From Rhizobium sp. CB3090 (GTDB lineage Bacteria > Pseudomonadota > Alphaproteobacteria > Rhizobiales > Rhizobiaceae): 64,000 nt of DNA. The position numbers and the translations under genes are program-made. Shown here piece after piece: positions 1 through 8,995 of the stretch; the first letter of the stretch is position 1, and each line of letters begins with the position of its first letter. The stretch covers positions 177,479-241,478 of the forward strand of contig NZ_CP121665.1 of NCBI RefSeq assembly GCF_029714285.1, written 5' to 3'. The notes below the pieces were generated by a model, which saw nothing but the letters and a program-made list of their open reading frames with translations, was not told the DNA's origin and ran no database searches.

Positions 1-1
1 G

Positions 2-607
2 GTCATCGAAATCATCCTCAGCCGCAGCGCCGCCAAATATTACGACACCACCGCCACACTGAGCCACGATCAGATCCGGGATCTGGTGCGCATCGGCACG
101 TCGGCGCCGACGTCATTCCACCTGCAGAACTGGCGGTTTATCGCGGTGCGCACGCCTGAAGCCAAGGCCCGGCTCCATCCGATCGCCTGGAAGCAGCCCG
201 CGATCATCGACGCCGCGGTGACTTTTATCATCGTGGGCCAATTGGCCGATGCCAGCACCGTTCCCGAGCGTCTAGCGCCGGTCGTGGAAGCCGGCATCAT
301 GCCCGCCCACCTGGTGCCGGAATGGGAAGCACCCGCTCGCAGCCTCTATGACAATCAGCCGCAACGGCAGCGTGACGAGGCGGTGCGTTCTGCGACCTTT
401 GGTACCGCCGCAATCATCTATGCGGCGCGCTCGCTTGGCCTCGGGTCGACGCCGATGATCGGCTTCGACGCGGAAGCCGTGCATCGCGAGTTCGGCCTCG
501 CCGAAGATGAAATCCCGGTGATGCTCTTGACCGTCGGACCCGAGCGGTCTGGCAACTGGCCGCAGAAGCCACGCCTGCCCGTGGCCGACGTCCTGTCCTT
601 CGCATAA
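2..607 (+). CDS. Nitroreductase-family protein (5' end cut by window)
   Basis: Open frame from the first bases of the window; only a few N-terminal codons seem missing, because the visible N-terminus (ILSRSAAKYYDTT) matches the usual opening of FMN-dependent nitroreductases. Further family signs are the GTSAPTSFHLQNWRFIAV segment, where the flavin phosphate is normally bound, and the late segment AIIYAARSLGLGSTPMIGF. About 200 residues is normal for the family. These are cytosolic FMN enzymes reducing nitro compounds, quinones or flavins with NAD(P)H; the substrate cannot be predicted. An internal GTG at 86 could be mistaken for the start but would remove conserved flavin-site residues. It lies 33 bp upstream of an AhpD-like gene and an azoreductase, consistent with a small redox operon. 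Confidence 0.88.
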   Translation, partial: VIEIILSRSAAKYYDTTATLSHDQIRDLVRIGTSAPTSFHLQNWRFIAVRTPEAKARLHPIAWKQPAIIDAAVTFIIVGQLADASTVPERLAPVVEAGIMPAHLVPEWEAPARSLYDNQPQRQRDEAVRSATFGTAAIIYAARSLGLGSTPMIGFDAEAVHREFGLAEDEIPVMLLTVGPERSGNWPQKPRLPVADVLSFA

Positions 608-640
608 CCCACAACTCAATCAACATTTATGGAGACTACC

Positions 641-1186
641 ATGACCAGAACGACCGTTCTGACGCCGGAAAAGGTGCCGGCTGCATCCAAAGAGACCTTC
701 GATGCTTTCACGAGAAACATCGGCTTCACCCCAAACATGATGGCGGCCTTTGCGCAAAGCCCGATCGCCTTCAACGCATGGGCTGCCCTGCTCGGCTCAC
801 TCAGCAAGGCGCTTGACGTGAGGACACGAGACAGCATCGGCCTTGCTGTCTCCGAAGTGAATGGCTGCAACTATTGTCTCACGGTTCACAGCTTCACCGC
901 CGAACATATGGCAAAGCAGTCAGCCGATGAGATCATTCTCGCTCGCAAGGGCCACGCGAATGACCCGAAGCGGGATGCGGCAGTGCAGTTCGCGCGCAAG
1001 GTGATCGAGACCCGAGGGCAAGTCGGCGATGCTGATCTGCAGACTGTTCGCGATGCCGGGTTCACCGAAGCGAACATCATCGAGATCGTCGCACTGGTGG
1101 CCATGTACACGCTGACGAACCTGTTCAACAACGTCTTCGATCCCGACAAAGACTTTCCCGCCGTTGCCCCGGCCGGCGCGATCTGA
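641..1186 (+). CDS. Carboxymuconolactone decarboxylase/AhpD-like peroxidase-related protein
   Basis: About 181 residues, all-helical AhpD-type fold predicted. The catalytic signature E-x3-C-x2-C-x3-H is visible as E72, C76, C79 and H83 (SEVNGCNYCLTVH), so a redox-active CxxC dithiol with its proton-relay residues is present. Family members act as alkylhydroperoxidases or related thiol redox enzymes in the cytosol. An ATG at 629 is in frame, but the GGAG ribosome site at 631-634 overlaps it and is well spaced (6 nt) for the ATG at 641, so 641 is chosen. It sits between a nitroreductase and an azoreductase on the same strand, suggesting co-transcription. The physiological substrate is unknown. 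Confidence 0.87.
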   Translation: MTRTTVLTPEKVPAASKETFDAFTRNIGFTPNMMAAFAQSPIAFNAWAALLGSLSKALDVRTRDSIGLAVSEVNGCNYCLTVHSFTAEHMAKQSADEIILARKGHANDPKRDAAVQFARKVIETRGQVGDADLQTVRDAGFTEANIIEIVALVAMYTLTNLFNNVFDPDKDFPAVAPAGAI

Positions 1187-1229
1187 GTTCTGCTTTCTCG
1201 CAACCTCATGAAGCTGTTGGATCAATCCC

Positions 1230-2000
1230 ATGAACATTCTCCACATCGATAGCAGTCCGCGCCAACAATCAGATAGCCGTCAGCTTTCGGCGGCGATCGT
1301 TAAAAGGCTTCTTGAGGTTGCGCCTGGCGCGGACATCATCCGGCGTGATTTAGGCGCCGATCCCCTACCTCAAACCGTAGCCCTTTATGCCGCCGCACTG
1401 GCGTCGCCGGCTACTTTGGCCGCCCCGCCGGCAGGGTCGCTGGATCTTTCCAAACAGCTTATTCGGGAGGTCGAAGCGGCAGATGCGGTCGTCATCGGAA
1501 CGCCGATGCACAATCTGACCATTCCCTCGGTCCTCAAGGCCTGGATTGACCAGATCCTGCGTGTCGGCCGTACAATGAAATCAACGCCGACCGGAAAAGT
1601 CGGAATGCTTCGCGACCGTTCGGTCTTTGTCGGCGTGGTATCCGGTGGATTCTTCACCGGCGAGCGCGCCAACCAACCGGATTTTCTGACGCCCTATCTG
1701 TCCGTCGCGCTCAGCTCCATCGGGCTGAAGAGCCAGCAGTTTCTGCCACTTCAAGGAACTGCCTTCCTTGGCTGGGAGCATGCGGCAGAGGCGAGAGACA
1801 AGACGCTTGCGGCTCTGGACCTCACCGCCGTTGAGGAGCGCCTGACCGAAATCCAGCATCAACCCGTAATGATCGCGAACGTCGGCTGGATGCATGCCGA
1901 CCTCCCCTCGCTCAGCGAGCGTCGCCACGCGCACACTGAGGACACAAGGCTTCGAACGTCCGCACATCAACCATCCGGCGCAGCCGGACCATCAACATGA
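1230..2000 (+). CDS. azoR: FMN-dependent NADH-azoreductase
   Basis: The N-terminus MNILHIDSSPRQQSDSRQLS is the flavodoxin-fold phosphate-binding loop typical of AzoR. Later segments (GTPMHNLTIPSVLKAWIDQI and the GVVSGGFF region) are the conserved FMN and dimer contacts. AzoR enzymes reduce azo compounds and quinones with NADH by a ping-pong mechanism. The protein is 256 residues, about 50 longer than usual: the C-terminal tail after residue 210 (basic, low complexity) has no match to the family and may be read-through after an old frameshift. The stop overlaps the next ATG by four bases (ATGA at 1997-2000), implying translational coupling to the DUF3788 gene. Confidence 0.88.
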   Translation: MNILHIDSSPRQQSDSRQLSAAIVKRLLEVAPGADIIRRDLGADPLPQTVALYAAALASPATLAAPPAGSLDLSKQLIREVEAADAVVIGTPMHNLTIPSVLKAWIDQILRVGRTMKSTPTGKVGMLRDRSVFVGVVSGGFFTGERANQPDFLTPYLSVALSSIGLKSQQFLPLQGTAFLGWEHAAEARDKTLAALDLTAVEERLTEIQHQPVMIANVGWMHADLPSLSERRHAHTEDTRLRTSAHQPSGAAGPST

Positions 2001-2473
2001 GGCTTCAGATGATTTTATCTACGTCTACGCTTCCCAAGGTCGGTGACAGGATCACCGGCAATTCGACACCACCCGATGACGGCGCCCTCTGCGAATGGTT
2101 GGGCTCGGATGCATATGGTCAATGGATCGAACTTCGGACCTGGATCGACACGTCCTACCCCGGAGTGTTCGCACCGGACTGGCTTTACGGCGGAAAGAAT
2201 CGCGGTTGGTCCCTGCGCTTCAAGAAGACCAAGGCGCTTACCACGTTGGTGCCGGAATACCGGCGGTTCTCTGCCATCGTCGTGATGGGCAGAGCCGAAC
2301 GTGAGAAGTTCGAGGAACGGCGTTATTTTTGGCGGCCGCAATTGGTCAGAGCCTACGATGACGCAAAGACCTATACCGACGGGAAATGGCTGACACTTCC
2401 AGTTTCGTCCAAAGATGAGCTGCATGACGTGACAGAGCTTTTGGCGATGAAGCGTCCGCCACTCCCACACTGA
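1997..2473 (+). CDS. DUF3788-like protein
   Basis: 158 residues with no signal peptide or membrane segment. The pattern of tryptophans, the WSLRFKKTKALTTLVPE segment, the VVMGRAEREKFE segment and the DGKWLTLPVSSKDELHDV ending with KRPP resemble DUF3788, a small cytosolic family with a SRPBCC-like or DUF1801-like feel but no known function. The start overlaps the azoR stop by 4 bp, so it is probably translated from the same message. Function not assigned; the family call is from memory of the pattern. Confidence 0.72.
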   Translation: MRLQMILSTSTLPKVGDRITGNSTPPDDGALCEWLGSDAYGQWIELRTWIDTSYPGVFAPDWLYGGKNRGWSLRFKKTKALTTLVPEYRRFSAIVVMGRAEREKFEERRYFWRPQLVRAYDDAKTYTDGKWLTLPVSSKDELHDVTELLAMKRPPLPH

Positions 2474-2619
2474 CGATCCCGTCATCTGCAATAGTTCCGT
2501 TCAGGAGCTGACACCGAGCGAACCGCAAAGGACATCTACCCACAGCCACCTAAGGGAGATCCAAGTGGTCTTCCACGCTGTATCACCACAATCATCAAAA
2601 CATCTAAGGAGACAAATCG

Positions 2620-3537
2620 ATGAAAGCGATCATAGCAACCGACGAAGCCGCCGGCACGGCCGGCATGTCATTGGCGGAGCGGCCACAGCCGCAGGCGGCG
2701 ATAAATGACGTCATCGTTGAAGTACACGCGTCGGGCTTTGTACCAACCGAACTGAGCTGGCCCTCCACCTGGACCGATCGCGTCGGCCAAAGACGAACGC
2801 CATCAATTCCAGGTCATGAGTTCGCCGGCGTGGTAACGGGTCTCGGCTATGGTACGACCGGCCTGTCGGTGGGACAGCGCGTGTTCGGCCTGACGGATTG
2901 GTACCGCGACGGTACCCTGGCGGAATATGTGGTCGTGGAGGCCCGCAACCTCGCGCCGCTACCGGGCGACGTGGAGTTCACGGTGGGTGCCAGCCTGCCG
3001 ATCTCTGGCCTGACCGCCTGGCAGGGACTGTTCCAACATGGCCGTCTTCAGGCCGGCGAGAGCGTCCTTGTACATGGCGCCGCCGGTGCAGTCGGTTCGA
3101 TCGCGACGCAGCTGGCTCGCGAATTCGGAGCCTATGTCATCGCTACCGGGCGTGCCGCCGACCGGCAGAAGTCGCTCGAGTTTGGCGCAAACGAGTTCGT
3201 CGATCTGACAAATGACACGCTTGAGGAGATTGGGAGCGTCGATCTCGTGCTTGACATGATCGGCGGCGAGATCCAGAGGCGCTCCGCAGGTCTGGTACGA
3301 CCCGGAGGTACGCTCGTTTCCGTCGTTGGACCGGTTGAAGCGCGTCCCGCCGACGGTCTGGCGATTGATTTCGTGGTCGAATCTGATCGTGTTCAACTCA
3401 GCGAAATCGTTCAGCGGGTGCGTGACGGACGCATTCGGACGAACATTGGCAACATCTCTATGCTCAATAATGCTGTCGCCGCATTCAACTCGACGGAGCG
3501 CCGGACAGGCAAGACGATCATCCGCACTCGCGCATGA
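2620..3537 (+). CDS. NADP-dependent quinone oxidoreductase-like MDR protein
   Basis: 305 residues, medium-chain dehydrogenase/reductase without structural zinc. The GroES-like N-terminal domain carries IPGHEFAGVV; the Rossmann domain begins near residue 145 with the ESVLVHGAAGAVGSIATQLA nucleotide-binding loop, and the GRAADRQKSLEFGANEFVD segment is the usual NADP-binding strand. The catalytic zinc cysteine cluster is absent, as expected for zeta-crystallin/quinone-reductase members. A weak AAGGAG site lies at 2608-2613, just ahead of the ATG. A 146-bp leader separates it from the azoR-DUF3788 pair, so it may have its own promoter. Likely role: reduction of quinones or enones. Confidence 0.88.
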   Translation: MKAIIATDEAAGTAGMSLAERPQPQAAINDVIVEVHASGFVPTELSWPSTWTDRVGQRRTPSIPGHEFAGVVTGLGYGTTGLSVGQRVFGLTDWYRDGTLAEYVVVEARNLAPLPGDVEFTVGASLPISGLTAWQGLFQHGRLQAGESVLVHGAAGAVGSIATQLAREFGAYVIATGRAADRQKSLEFGANEFVDLTNDTLEEIGSVDLVLDMIGGEIQRRSAGLVRPGGTLVSVVGPVEARPADGLAIDFVVESDRVQLSEIVQRVRDGRIRTNIGNISMLNNAVAAFNSTERRTGKTIIRTRA

Positions 3538-3596
3538 GAGACTTCGGGCGTGAGATTCAGCCGATGGTTAGCTGGTCGGCCCACAGTCGACTAATG

Positions 3597-3619
3597 ACGG
3601 CCGGAGTTGCTCCGGCCGT
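3597..3619 (+). terminator. Terminator-like stem-loop after the MDR gene
   Basis: Perfect 10-bp inverted repeat ACGGCCGGAG / CTCCGGCCGT with a TTG loop, 60 bp past the MDR stop and between two convergent genes. There is no clear U-run after the stem (GGGGTG follows), so intrinsic termination is plausible but not proven; it could act bidirectionally or as an mRNA-stabilising hairpin. Confidence 0.5.
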
Positions 3620-3704
3620 GGGGTGCCCCATGACCTTCTCCTATTTTGTAAGATCGGCGAGTAGCTGCCATTCGGCGACCGCCTCATTGCCGACGTTAGG
3701 ACTA

Positions 3705-4403
3705 CTAAACCAGCCATGAAAAGGCACGCCGCAAAAAGGCGTCGCCACCCGTCCGGACAACCTCACCATGCGCCACGACGACGTGCTCGGGATGTTTTCC
3801 GATCAACTCACGAATCTTTGGGCGCGCGGTTGCGCGATGGCGGAAACTGATTCGATAGTCAATCGGCGGATACCCCCATCCTTCGATCATTTTCGAAAAT
3901 TTTGCGATTGGCCGCATCCACCAGGGCCAATGGTGTTTCAAGAACGTCTCGCTGAAGGTCTGTGAGAGGTCGGCGATTATGGCAGTGCGCGATGCGCGGT
4001 GAAAGAAAATCAGTTCGTCCATGAATGGCGAATTGGTGAAATAGAACTGGTCGATCTGTCCTTTCCATTCGGCTGGCGGCTCGTCAGTCAGATCTCCGGA
4101 AAAATGGAGTTCCTTGCATTTGGCGATTGTCGCCGCCGTCGCCCATAAACTCGCTCCCGGAAACGCGGCCTGCCACTCGCCTAGAAACAGGTAGTGCAGC
4201 TTGTTGGGGCTCACTATATGCCGAACGGGCCCCAGCGCCCGAATCTCAGCCTCGATCGCAGCCGTCCTTTCGACCGGCGACCACAACCACAGCCCTTCAT
4301 CGGCAAGACGCACGACGGCCATGCGTGTCGGATAATCGAATCCTTTGAACGAGACGATTCCGCCATCGGCAATCCATAAATTCGATCCCAGCGGCTCCAG
4401 CAT
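3705..4403 (-). CDS. DUF4336 metallo-beta-lactamase-fold-like protein
   Basis: 232 residues. The opening MLEPLGSNLWIADGGIVSF, the VRHIVSPNKLHYLFLGEW segment and the late HPEHVVVAHGEVV segment are the DUF4336 pattern, a family distantly related to metallo-beta-lactamase hydrolases in which the normal HxHxDH metal motif is largely replaced. The conserved YPPIDYRISFR stretch supports the family call. Function is unknown. It converges with the upstream MDR gene and is followed on its 5' side by about 350 bp of non-coding DNA. Confidence 0.75.
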   Translation of the reverse strand: MLEPLGSNLWIADGGIVSFKGFDYPTRMAVVRLADEGLWLWSPVERTAAIEAEIRALGPVRHIVSPNKLHYLFLGEWQAAFPGASLWATAATIAKCKELHFSGDLTDEPPAEWKGQIDQFYFTNSPFMDELIFFHRASRTAIIADLSQTFSETFLKHHWPWWMRPIAKFSKMIEGWGYPPIDYRISFRHRATARPKIRELIGKHPEHVVVAHGEVVRTGGDAFLRRAFSWLV

Positions 4404-4749
4404 GGTCGCTAAGTCTAGTCCGCCAGATGAACACTTTCCACCCGATAAGACGGTCGCCGCGCGATGACTGGCTACAAGTTACCGGCATGCGGAATAGACC
4501 AAAGGCGGCTGCCTGCATCAATTTGATTGCACGCCCCCATTAGCTCAAATGCTGGGATCGGTCTGCCTGGTAGTGAAGCCAACATCTACCTGAACGTCTG
4601 GCTTGAGGGCGCGTTCCTGCCAGTTAGCAGCTGGTGTGCCGCGCTATGCAGGAGATACGCGACAGGCCGAGGCTTCAAAAGTCGCGTGCAACATACGCCC
4701 GACAAAGAGCGTTTTTCACAAAGTTCCGTCACATAATCAAGAAGAGACC
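4404..4749. other. Intergenic region between divergent genes
   Basis: About 345 bp separate the divergently oriented DUF4336 and VOC genes. Short open frames here have no recognisable domain or ribosome site. It presumably holds two promoters, but I could not identify -35/-10 pairs with confidence. Confidence 0.4.
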
Positions 4750-5181
4750 ATGCGACCGCGCTTCGGGATAATTGCGCTGGCTGTCGACGACTTGCAGGCT
4801 TCGCTCGAGTTCTACCGAGACGGGCTCGGCCTGAAATCCGAAGGTATCATCGGCGACCAATGGGAACACGGCGCAATTGCCTTGTTCAAACTTGAAGGCG
4901 GCATGGCACTGTGCCTGTTCCCTCGCTCCGATCTCGCTTTGGACGCCAAGGTAGCTCAGGGGTCGCCAAGCGCGACGGAATTTAGCATAGGCCACAACGT
5001 TGACAGCGAGGCGGAGGTCGATCGCATCATCGACCTTGCCAAGAAGGCGGGCGCGCGCATCACCGTTCAACCGGAAAAGAAATTCTGGGGCGGCTATTCG
5101 GGATATTTTCAGGACCCCGACGGACATCTTTGGGAAGTGCTGTTCAATCCGAATTTCCTGCCGGATGACATCGTGACGTGA
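4750..5181 (+). CDS. VOC-superfamily (glyoxalase/bleomycin-resistance-like) protein
   Basis: 143 residues made of the paired beta-alpha-beta-beta-beta modules of vicinal-oxygen-chelate proteins: GIIALAVDDLQASLEFYRDG opens module one and SGYFQDPDGHLWEVLFNP closes module two. The metal-ligand glutamate of the second module (WEVLFN) is present. The frame stays open upstream to 4603, but the ATG at 4750 follows a GAAGAG ribosome site and begins the domain, so it is preferred. Such proteins range from glyoxalases to antibiotic-binding proteins; the substrate is not predictable. Confidence 0.84.
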   Translation: MRPRFGIIALAVDDLQASLEFYRDGLGLKSEGIIGDQWEHGAIALFKLEGGMALCLFPRSDLALDAKVAQGSPSATEFSIGHNVDSEAEVDRIIDLAKKAGARITVQPEKKFWGGYSGYFQDPDGHLWEVLFNPNFLPDDIVT

Positions 5182-5236
5182 GGGAGCGGCATCGTCAAAT
5201 TAACGAAGCGTGGATGACGATGGGAGATGACGGGCC

Positions 5237-5496
5237 ATGACAGACCGTGATCCGCTTTATCACCGCCATCGCTTTCCTCCCGAGATCATCCCTTCGCCTA
5301 CGCTGTGTGGCTCTATTTCCGCGTTCCCCTCAGCCTTCGGATGGTCGAGGATATGCTGGCGGCGCGGGGGATCATTGTCTCGCACCTGACTGTCCGGCTT
5401 TGGGCGGAGAAATTCGGACGTGCCTTCGCCAACAAGATCCGCCGGCGCTCATCCGGTCGGCTCGGCGACAGGTGGGTAAAAATCGCTCGGGCATGA
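5237..5496 (+). pseudogene. IS6-family (IS26-like) transposase N-terminal remnant
   Basis: The opening MTDRDPLYHRHRFPPEII followed, after a frame change near 5285, by VWLYFRVPLSLRMVEDMLAA and GIIVSHLTVRLWAEKFG is the N-terminal helix-turn-helix portion of IS6-family transposases. The reading frame is shifted once and then ends at about residue 85, before any of the catalytic DDE domain, so the gene is dead. No terminal inverted repeats were found, so the rest of the element has been deleted. Confidence 0.8.
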
Positions 5497-5593
5497 ACCA
5501 CAGTGGTGCGAGCAGGCTATGATTGCCTCGCGTCCGTTAAGTTTACGATGCCGTTCGATGACCTCCGGCCCACCGGTTCGGCTCATTTCGCTT

Positions 5594-6370
5594 TCATCGC
5601 GATGCCTTCGTAGCCGCCTTCTCGATGAGGCCGGCTACGGATTTCGGATTTGAAACCATCACCACATGAGAGGCACCCTTGACTACCACGGTATCCCGAG
5701 AGTGCGCCCGTGCAGCCATGAAGGCCGAGGCTTCCGGTGGGATGTTCTTATCTCCGTCTCCGTAGATGAACCAGCTTGGGATATTCTTCCCCGCCGCTTC
5801 CGTTTGGGGCTCGTTCAGCGCGGCTTCTTCAATGGGTCTTTGCGTCGCTGCCATGATCCTGGCTTCGGCTTCAGGGACATCGGCAGCGAACTGCTCATGG
5901 AACTTGTCCTGCTGGATGTAGAGATCCTTGCCTCCGCTTGACAGGGCGACTGGCGGCGCGAGAGTCGGACCAAGCGTGCTTCCGGGAAATTTTCCGGCGA
6001 GTTGCGCGGCGGTCTCGCCCGCATCCGGCGCGAATGCCGCGACATAGACCAGCTCCTTAACGTTTGCATGGCCTTCGGCCGCTTGGCTGATGACGGAGCC
6101 GCCGTAGGAGTGCCCAACGAGGACGACGGGCGATTTGATTGAGCCAAGGATGTCAGAGACGTCGCCGGCATCATTTTTAACGCCACGCAACGGATTGGCG
6201 ACAGCCACGACGGGATAGCCATCCTTCTCCAGGATTTTGACGACGCCGTTCCAGCTCGACGAATCCGCAAACGCGCCGTGAACCAGAACGATAGTGGGTT
6301 TGTCGGCCTGCGCATATGCATTGCCGAACGAAGCGCTGGCGATTGCCAAGGCTGCAAGCAGTGTTTTCAT
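5594..6370 (-). CDS. Secreted alpha/beta hydrolase
   Basis: 258 residues with a cleavable Sec signal peptide (cleavage near AYAQA, residue 20-21). The fold markers are the oxyanion motif HGAF at residues 31-34, the nucleophile elbow GHSYGG with Ser88, an acid in the FIYGDGDKNIPP strand, and the catalytic His in KGASHVV. Probable periplasmic esterase or related hydrolase; substrate unknown. It is the most downstream gene of a leftward series containing an SDR, cytochrome P460, another hydrolase, Ohr and an epoxide hydrolase, with 84 bp to the SDR. Confidence 0.86.
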   Translation of the reverse strand: MKTLLAALAIASASFGNAYAQADKPTIVLVHGAFADSSSWNGVVKILEKDGYPVVAVANPLRGVKNDAGDVSDILGSIKSPVVLVGHSYGGSVISQAAEGHANVKELVYVAAFAPDAGETAAQLAGKFPGSTLGPTLAPPVALSSGGKDLYIQQDKFHEQFAADVPEAEARIMAATQRPIEEAALNEPQTEAAGKNIPSWFIYGDGDKNIPPEASAFMAARAHSRDTVVVKGASHVVMVSNPKSVAGLIEKAATKASR

Positions 6371-6453
6371 CTGACATGTCCTTCATGGTTGATCGAAATC
6401 GGCGGCTATGGTGGCCGTTCCAGACGATGCGAACATCGGAGTCGCTCCAGTGA

Positions 6454-7295
6454 TTAGCCGCGCGCGCTGGATTCCTGCGGGAAATCCGTGGACAGGCTCA
6501 GCTCTCGCCAGCGGCGGAGCTCTTCCAGTTTCGTACGATCGGCCTGCTCGATCGCCTCTATGGCATCGCTCCCAAGCGGCAGGCGTAATGGTGGTCGATC
6601 CATCGCAGCAACCTTGAGGACAACCTTCGCGGCCCGCGCCGGGTCGCCGGGTTGTCGGCCATTGAAGGCTCGCTGCATGCGAGCTGCGGCGCCCACGACC
6701 TGGTCGTATTCGGACCTTCCGGCTTTCAGCAAGGTTGAAGATCCCGCGAAATCGGTCCGGAAGCCCCCCGGCTCGATGACCGTGACCTTGACGCCGATCA
6801 AACCCATTTCCTGAGCAAGCACCTCGGAAAAGCCTTCCACACCCCATTTCGCGGTTGAATACGCCGCGCGACCCGGAACGCCTATGCGTCCGCCGACCGA
6901 CGAAAACTGGATGATGTGGCCGCGGCGCTGCTCGCGCATTATCGGAATGGCGGCCTTGGTCACGATGATCGTCCCGAAGAGGTTTGTCTCCAACTGCCTG
7001 CGGAATTCATCAAGATCCGTATCCTCGACTGAATTGACATTGCCGTAACCGGCATTGTTGGCGAGGACGTCAAGCCCGCCAAAGCCGCCAGACGGACGGC
7101 CGCTTGAGCGGCGGACGGATCGGTGACATCGAGCGCAGTGACCCGGACGGCTTCACCATGGCGCTCCGTGAGATCGGCCAGTTGCGCGGGATCACGCGCT
7201 GTTGCGATGAGGCGGTGACCCGCGTCCAGTACCGCTTCGGATAAGGCGCGGCCGATGCCTCGCGAACTTCCAGTAATCAGCCATCGTTGTGACAT
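6454..7295 (-). pseudogene. Short-chain dehydrogenase/reductase with a frameshift
   Basis: The N-terminal half begins MSQRWLITGSSRGIGRALSE (TGxxxGxG cofactor loop) at 7295, with an in-frame upstream ATG that I do not favour. At about 7083-7090 the frame is lost in the region that should read into the NNAG motif; in another frame LDVLANNAGYG, then ETNLFGTI, the catalytic serine (IQFSSVGG) and YxxxK (AAYSTAKWG) follow normally to the stop at 6454. So all SDR motifs exist but in two frames. A small deletion near the junction is likely. It is either a recent pseudogene or a sequencing error in an otherwise intact classical SDR. Confidence 0.82.
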
Positions 7296-7336
7296 GGCCT
7301 TTTCCTTTCTGGGCAGCAGCACTGCCAATGCATGGG

Positions 7337-7849
7337 CTACGGCGCGAACCGTGTGAAGACGTAGTCGTGTCCCTGAACGCGCGCCGCGTGGCAGGCGAAG
7401 CAGCTCTGGTGCTGAGCCTCATCGACCGGCTTGCTGTCGAAAAACCGGCCGAAGCCCCAGCCGCCGGTAGCTGCGTATTTCTTCGAATCCTTGACCATGA
7501 CCTGGACGGTTGTCGCCGCGCCGGGAACAGATGCAGGTTCGAATTCGGGCGATTGAGCTCGCTTCCATGCTAGCTTGACGAGGACGGTGCCATCCGGAAA
7601 CGGCAGCGTGCCAGCCCGATATGCTTCGATTGCAACTGAATTCCCGACGACTGCACGAAGCTCGTTCAGCGGGTCCGCTTCCAGCGCTGGCGCAACCAGT
7701 TCCCACCCCCGGTAGCCGTCTGGGATCGTCACGCCGTAGATCGGCGACGCGTTCGTCGCGTCCGAACCCGCGCCGGCTCCAAGCGCGGTGCCCGCGGCTC
7801 CGACCAATGTCGCTACCAGCCCGGCCAGTGCAAGACTAGGGCGTCTCAT
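7337..7849 (-). CDS. Cytochrome P460-family protein
   Basis: 170 residues with an N-terminal signal (hydrophobic residues 6-25) and one c-type haem motif CFACH (C150, C153, H154) near the C-terminus, as in cytochrome P460 and related cytochromes. The middle contains YRGWELVAPAL and the LPFPDGTVLVKLAWKR segment, both typical of this family. Classical P460 oxidises hydroxylamine, but many homologues have no assigned role. It would mature in the periplasm and need the Ccm haem-attachment machinery. It sits inside the stress-gene run between the SDR and a Tat-exported hydrolase. Confidence 0.85.
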   Translation of the reverse strand: MRRPSLALAGLVATLVGAAGTALGAGAGSDATNASPIYGVTIPDGYRGWELVAPALEADPLNELRAVVGNSVAIEAYRAGTLPFPDGTVLVKLAWKRAQSPEFEPASVPGAATTVQVMVKDSKKYAATGGWGFGRFFDSKPVDEAQHQSCFACHAARVQGHDYVFTRFAP

Positions 7850-7873
7850 CGCGATGTTCCTTCTGTCGAGTGG

Positions 7874-8935
7874 CTAAAAGCGGTCGACGTCGATGACTGC
7901 CTGGGCGAAGGCCTGAGGTGCCTCCTGCGGCAGGTTGTGACCGATGCCGCCCGCGATCAGCCGGTGCTCATACTTGCCGGAAAATTTCTTGGCGTAGACC
8001 GCGGGGTTCGGATGGGGTGCGCCATTCGCATCGCCCTCCATCGTAATCGTCGGCACGCTGATCGTCGGAAACGTGGCGAGCTTCTTTTCCAGGTCGTCGT
8101 ATTCCGGTTCGCCATCGGCGAGGCCGAGCCGCCAGCGATAGTTGTGGATGACGATATCGACATGGTCCGGATTCGCGAAGGCTGCCGCGCTCAGTGCGAA
8201 AGTGGTGTCGTCGAACTTCCATTGCGGAGAGGCGAGCTGCCAGATGAGCCTGGCGAAATCGCCGGTGTTTTTCGCATAACCGGCACGGCCACGTTCGGTA
8301 GCGAAGTAGTACTGGTACCACCACTGGAGCTCGGCCTGCGGCGGCAGTGGAGCCTCGTTCGCCGCTTGACTACCAATCAGATAGCCACTGACCGATACCA
8401 TCGCCCTGCAGCGATCGGGCCAGAGCGCAGCAACGATGTTGGCGGTCCGCGCGCCCCAATCGTAGCCGGCGACAACGGCCTTCTGGATTCCGAGGGCATT
8501 CATCAACGCGATGACGTCGGAACCGAGCGCTGCCTGCTGGCCGTTCCGTGCAGTCGCGTCCGACAGGAAGCTTGTCGTCCCGTAGCCGCGCAGATAGGGC
8601 ACAATCACCCGATACCCTGCTTTCGCAAGCAAAGGCGCGACGTCGACATAGCTATAGATATCATAAGGCCAACCGTGCAGAAGGATGACCGGCGGTCCGT
8701 CCGAAGGACCGTCCTCGGCATATCCGACGTTGAGCAGACCCGCGTTGATCCGCTTCAGCGAAGCAAATGACGTCCGTCGCTTTGTTGCGCCGGAAGTGTC
8801 GGCTTGCGTACCGACATCTTGTGCACTCGCGATGCCAATAGCACCAAGCTGCGCCGTGGCTAGGGTGGCGGCAGTGATGCCGAACAGGCGCCGGCGGGAA
8901 TGGTCGATTTCTTCCGGAATTCTGACTATGTTCAT
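7874..8935 (-). CDS. Tat-exported alpha/beta hydrolase (epoxide hydrolase/dehalogenase-like)
   Basis: About 353 residues. An N-terminal twin-arginine signal (HSRRRLFGITAATLATAQ) predicts folded export to the periplasm. The hydrolase fold shows HGWPYD (oxyanion), the nucleophile elbow AGYDWGAR with Asp as nucleophile, and a late histidine in AGGIGHNLPQEAP. An aspartate nucleophile points to the epoxide hydrolase/haloalkane dehalogenase branch rather than an esterase. The frame is open to 8980 but the Met at 8935 places the twin-arginine motif at a usual distance. It lies 60 bp downstream of ohr. Confidence 0.84.
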   Translation of the reverse strand: MNIVRIPEEIDHSRRRLFGITAATLATAQLGAIGIASAQDVGTQADTSGATKRRTSFASLKRINAGLLNVGYAEDGPSDGPPVILLHGWPYDIYSYVDVAPLLAKAGYRVIVPYLRGYGTTSFLSDATARNGQQAALGSDVIALMNALGIQKAVVAGYDWGARTANIVAALWPDRCRAMVSVSGYLIGSQAANEAPLPPQAELQWWYQYYFATERGRAGYAKNTGDFARLIWQLASPQWKFDDTTFALSAAAFANPDHVDIVIHNYRWRLGLADGEPEYDDLEKKLATFPTISVPTITMEGDANGAPHPNPAVYAKKFSGKYEHRLIAGGIGHNLPQEAPQAFAQAVIDVDRF

Positions 8936-8995
8936 TGCTCTGGTGTCCTTCGGTGTGCCATTGGCCGGCGATCCGATCAACGATCAGCCGACGGG

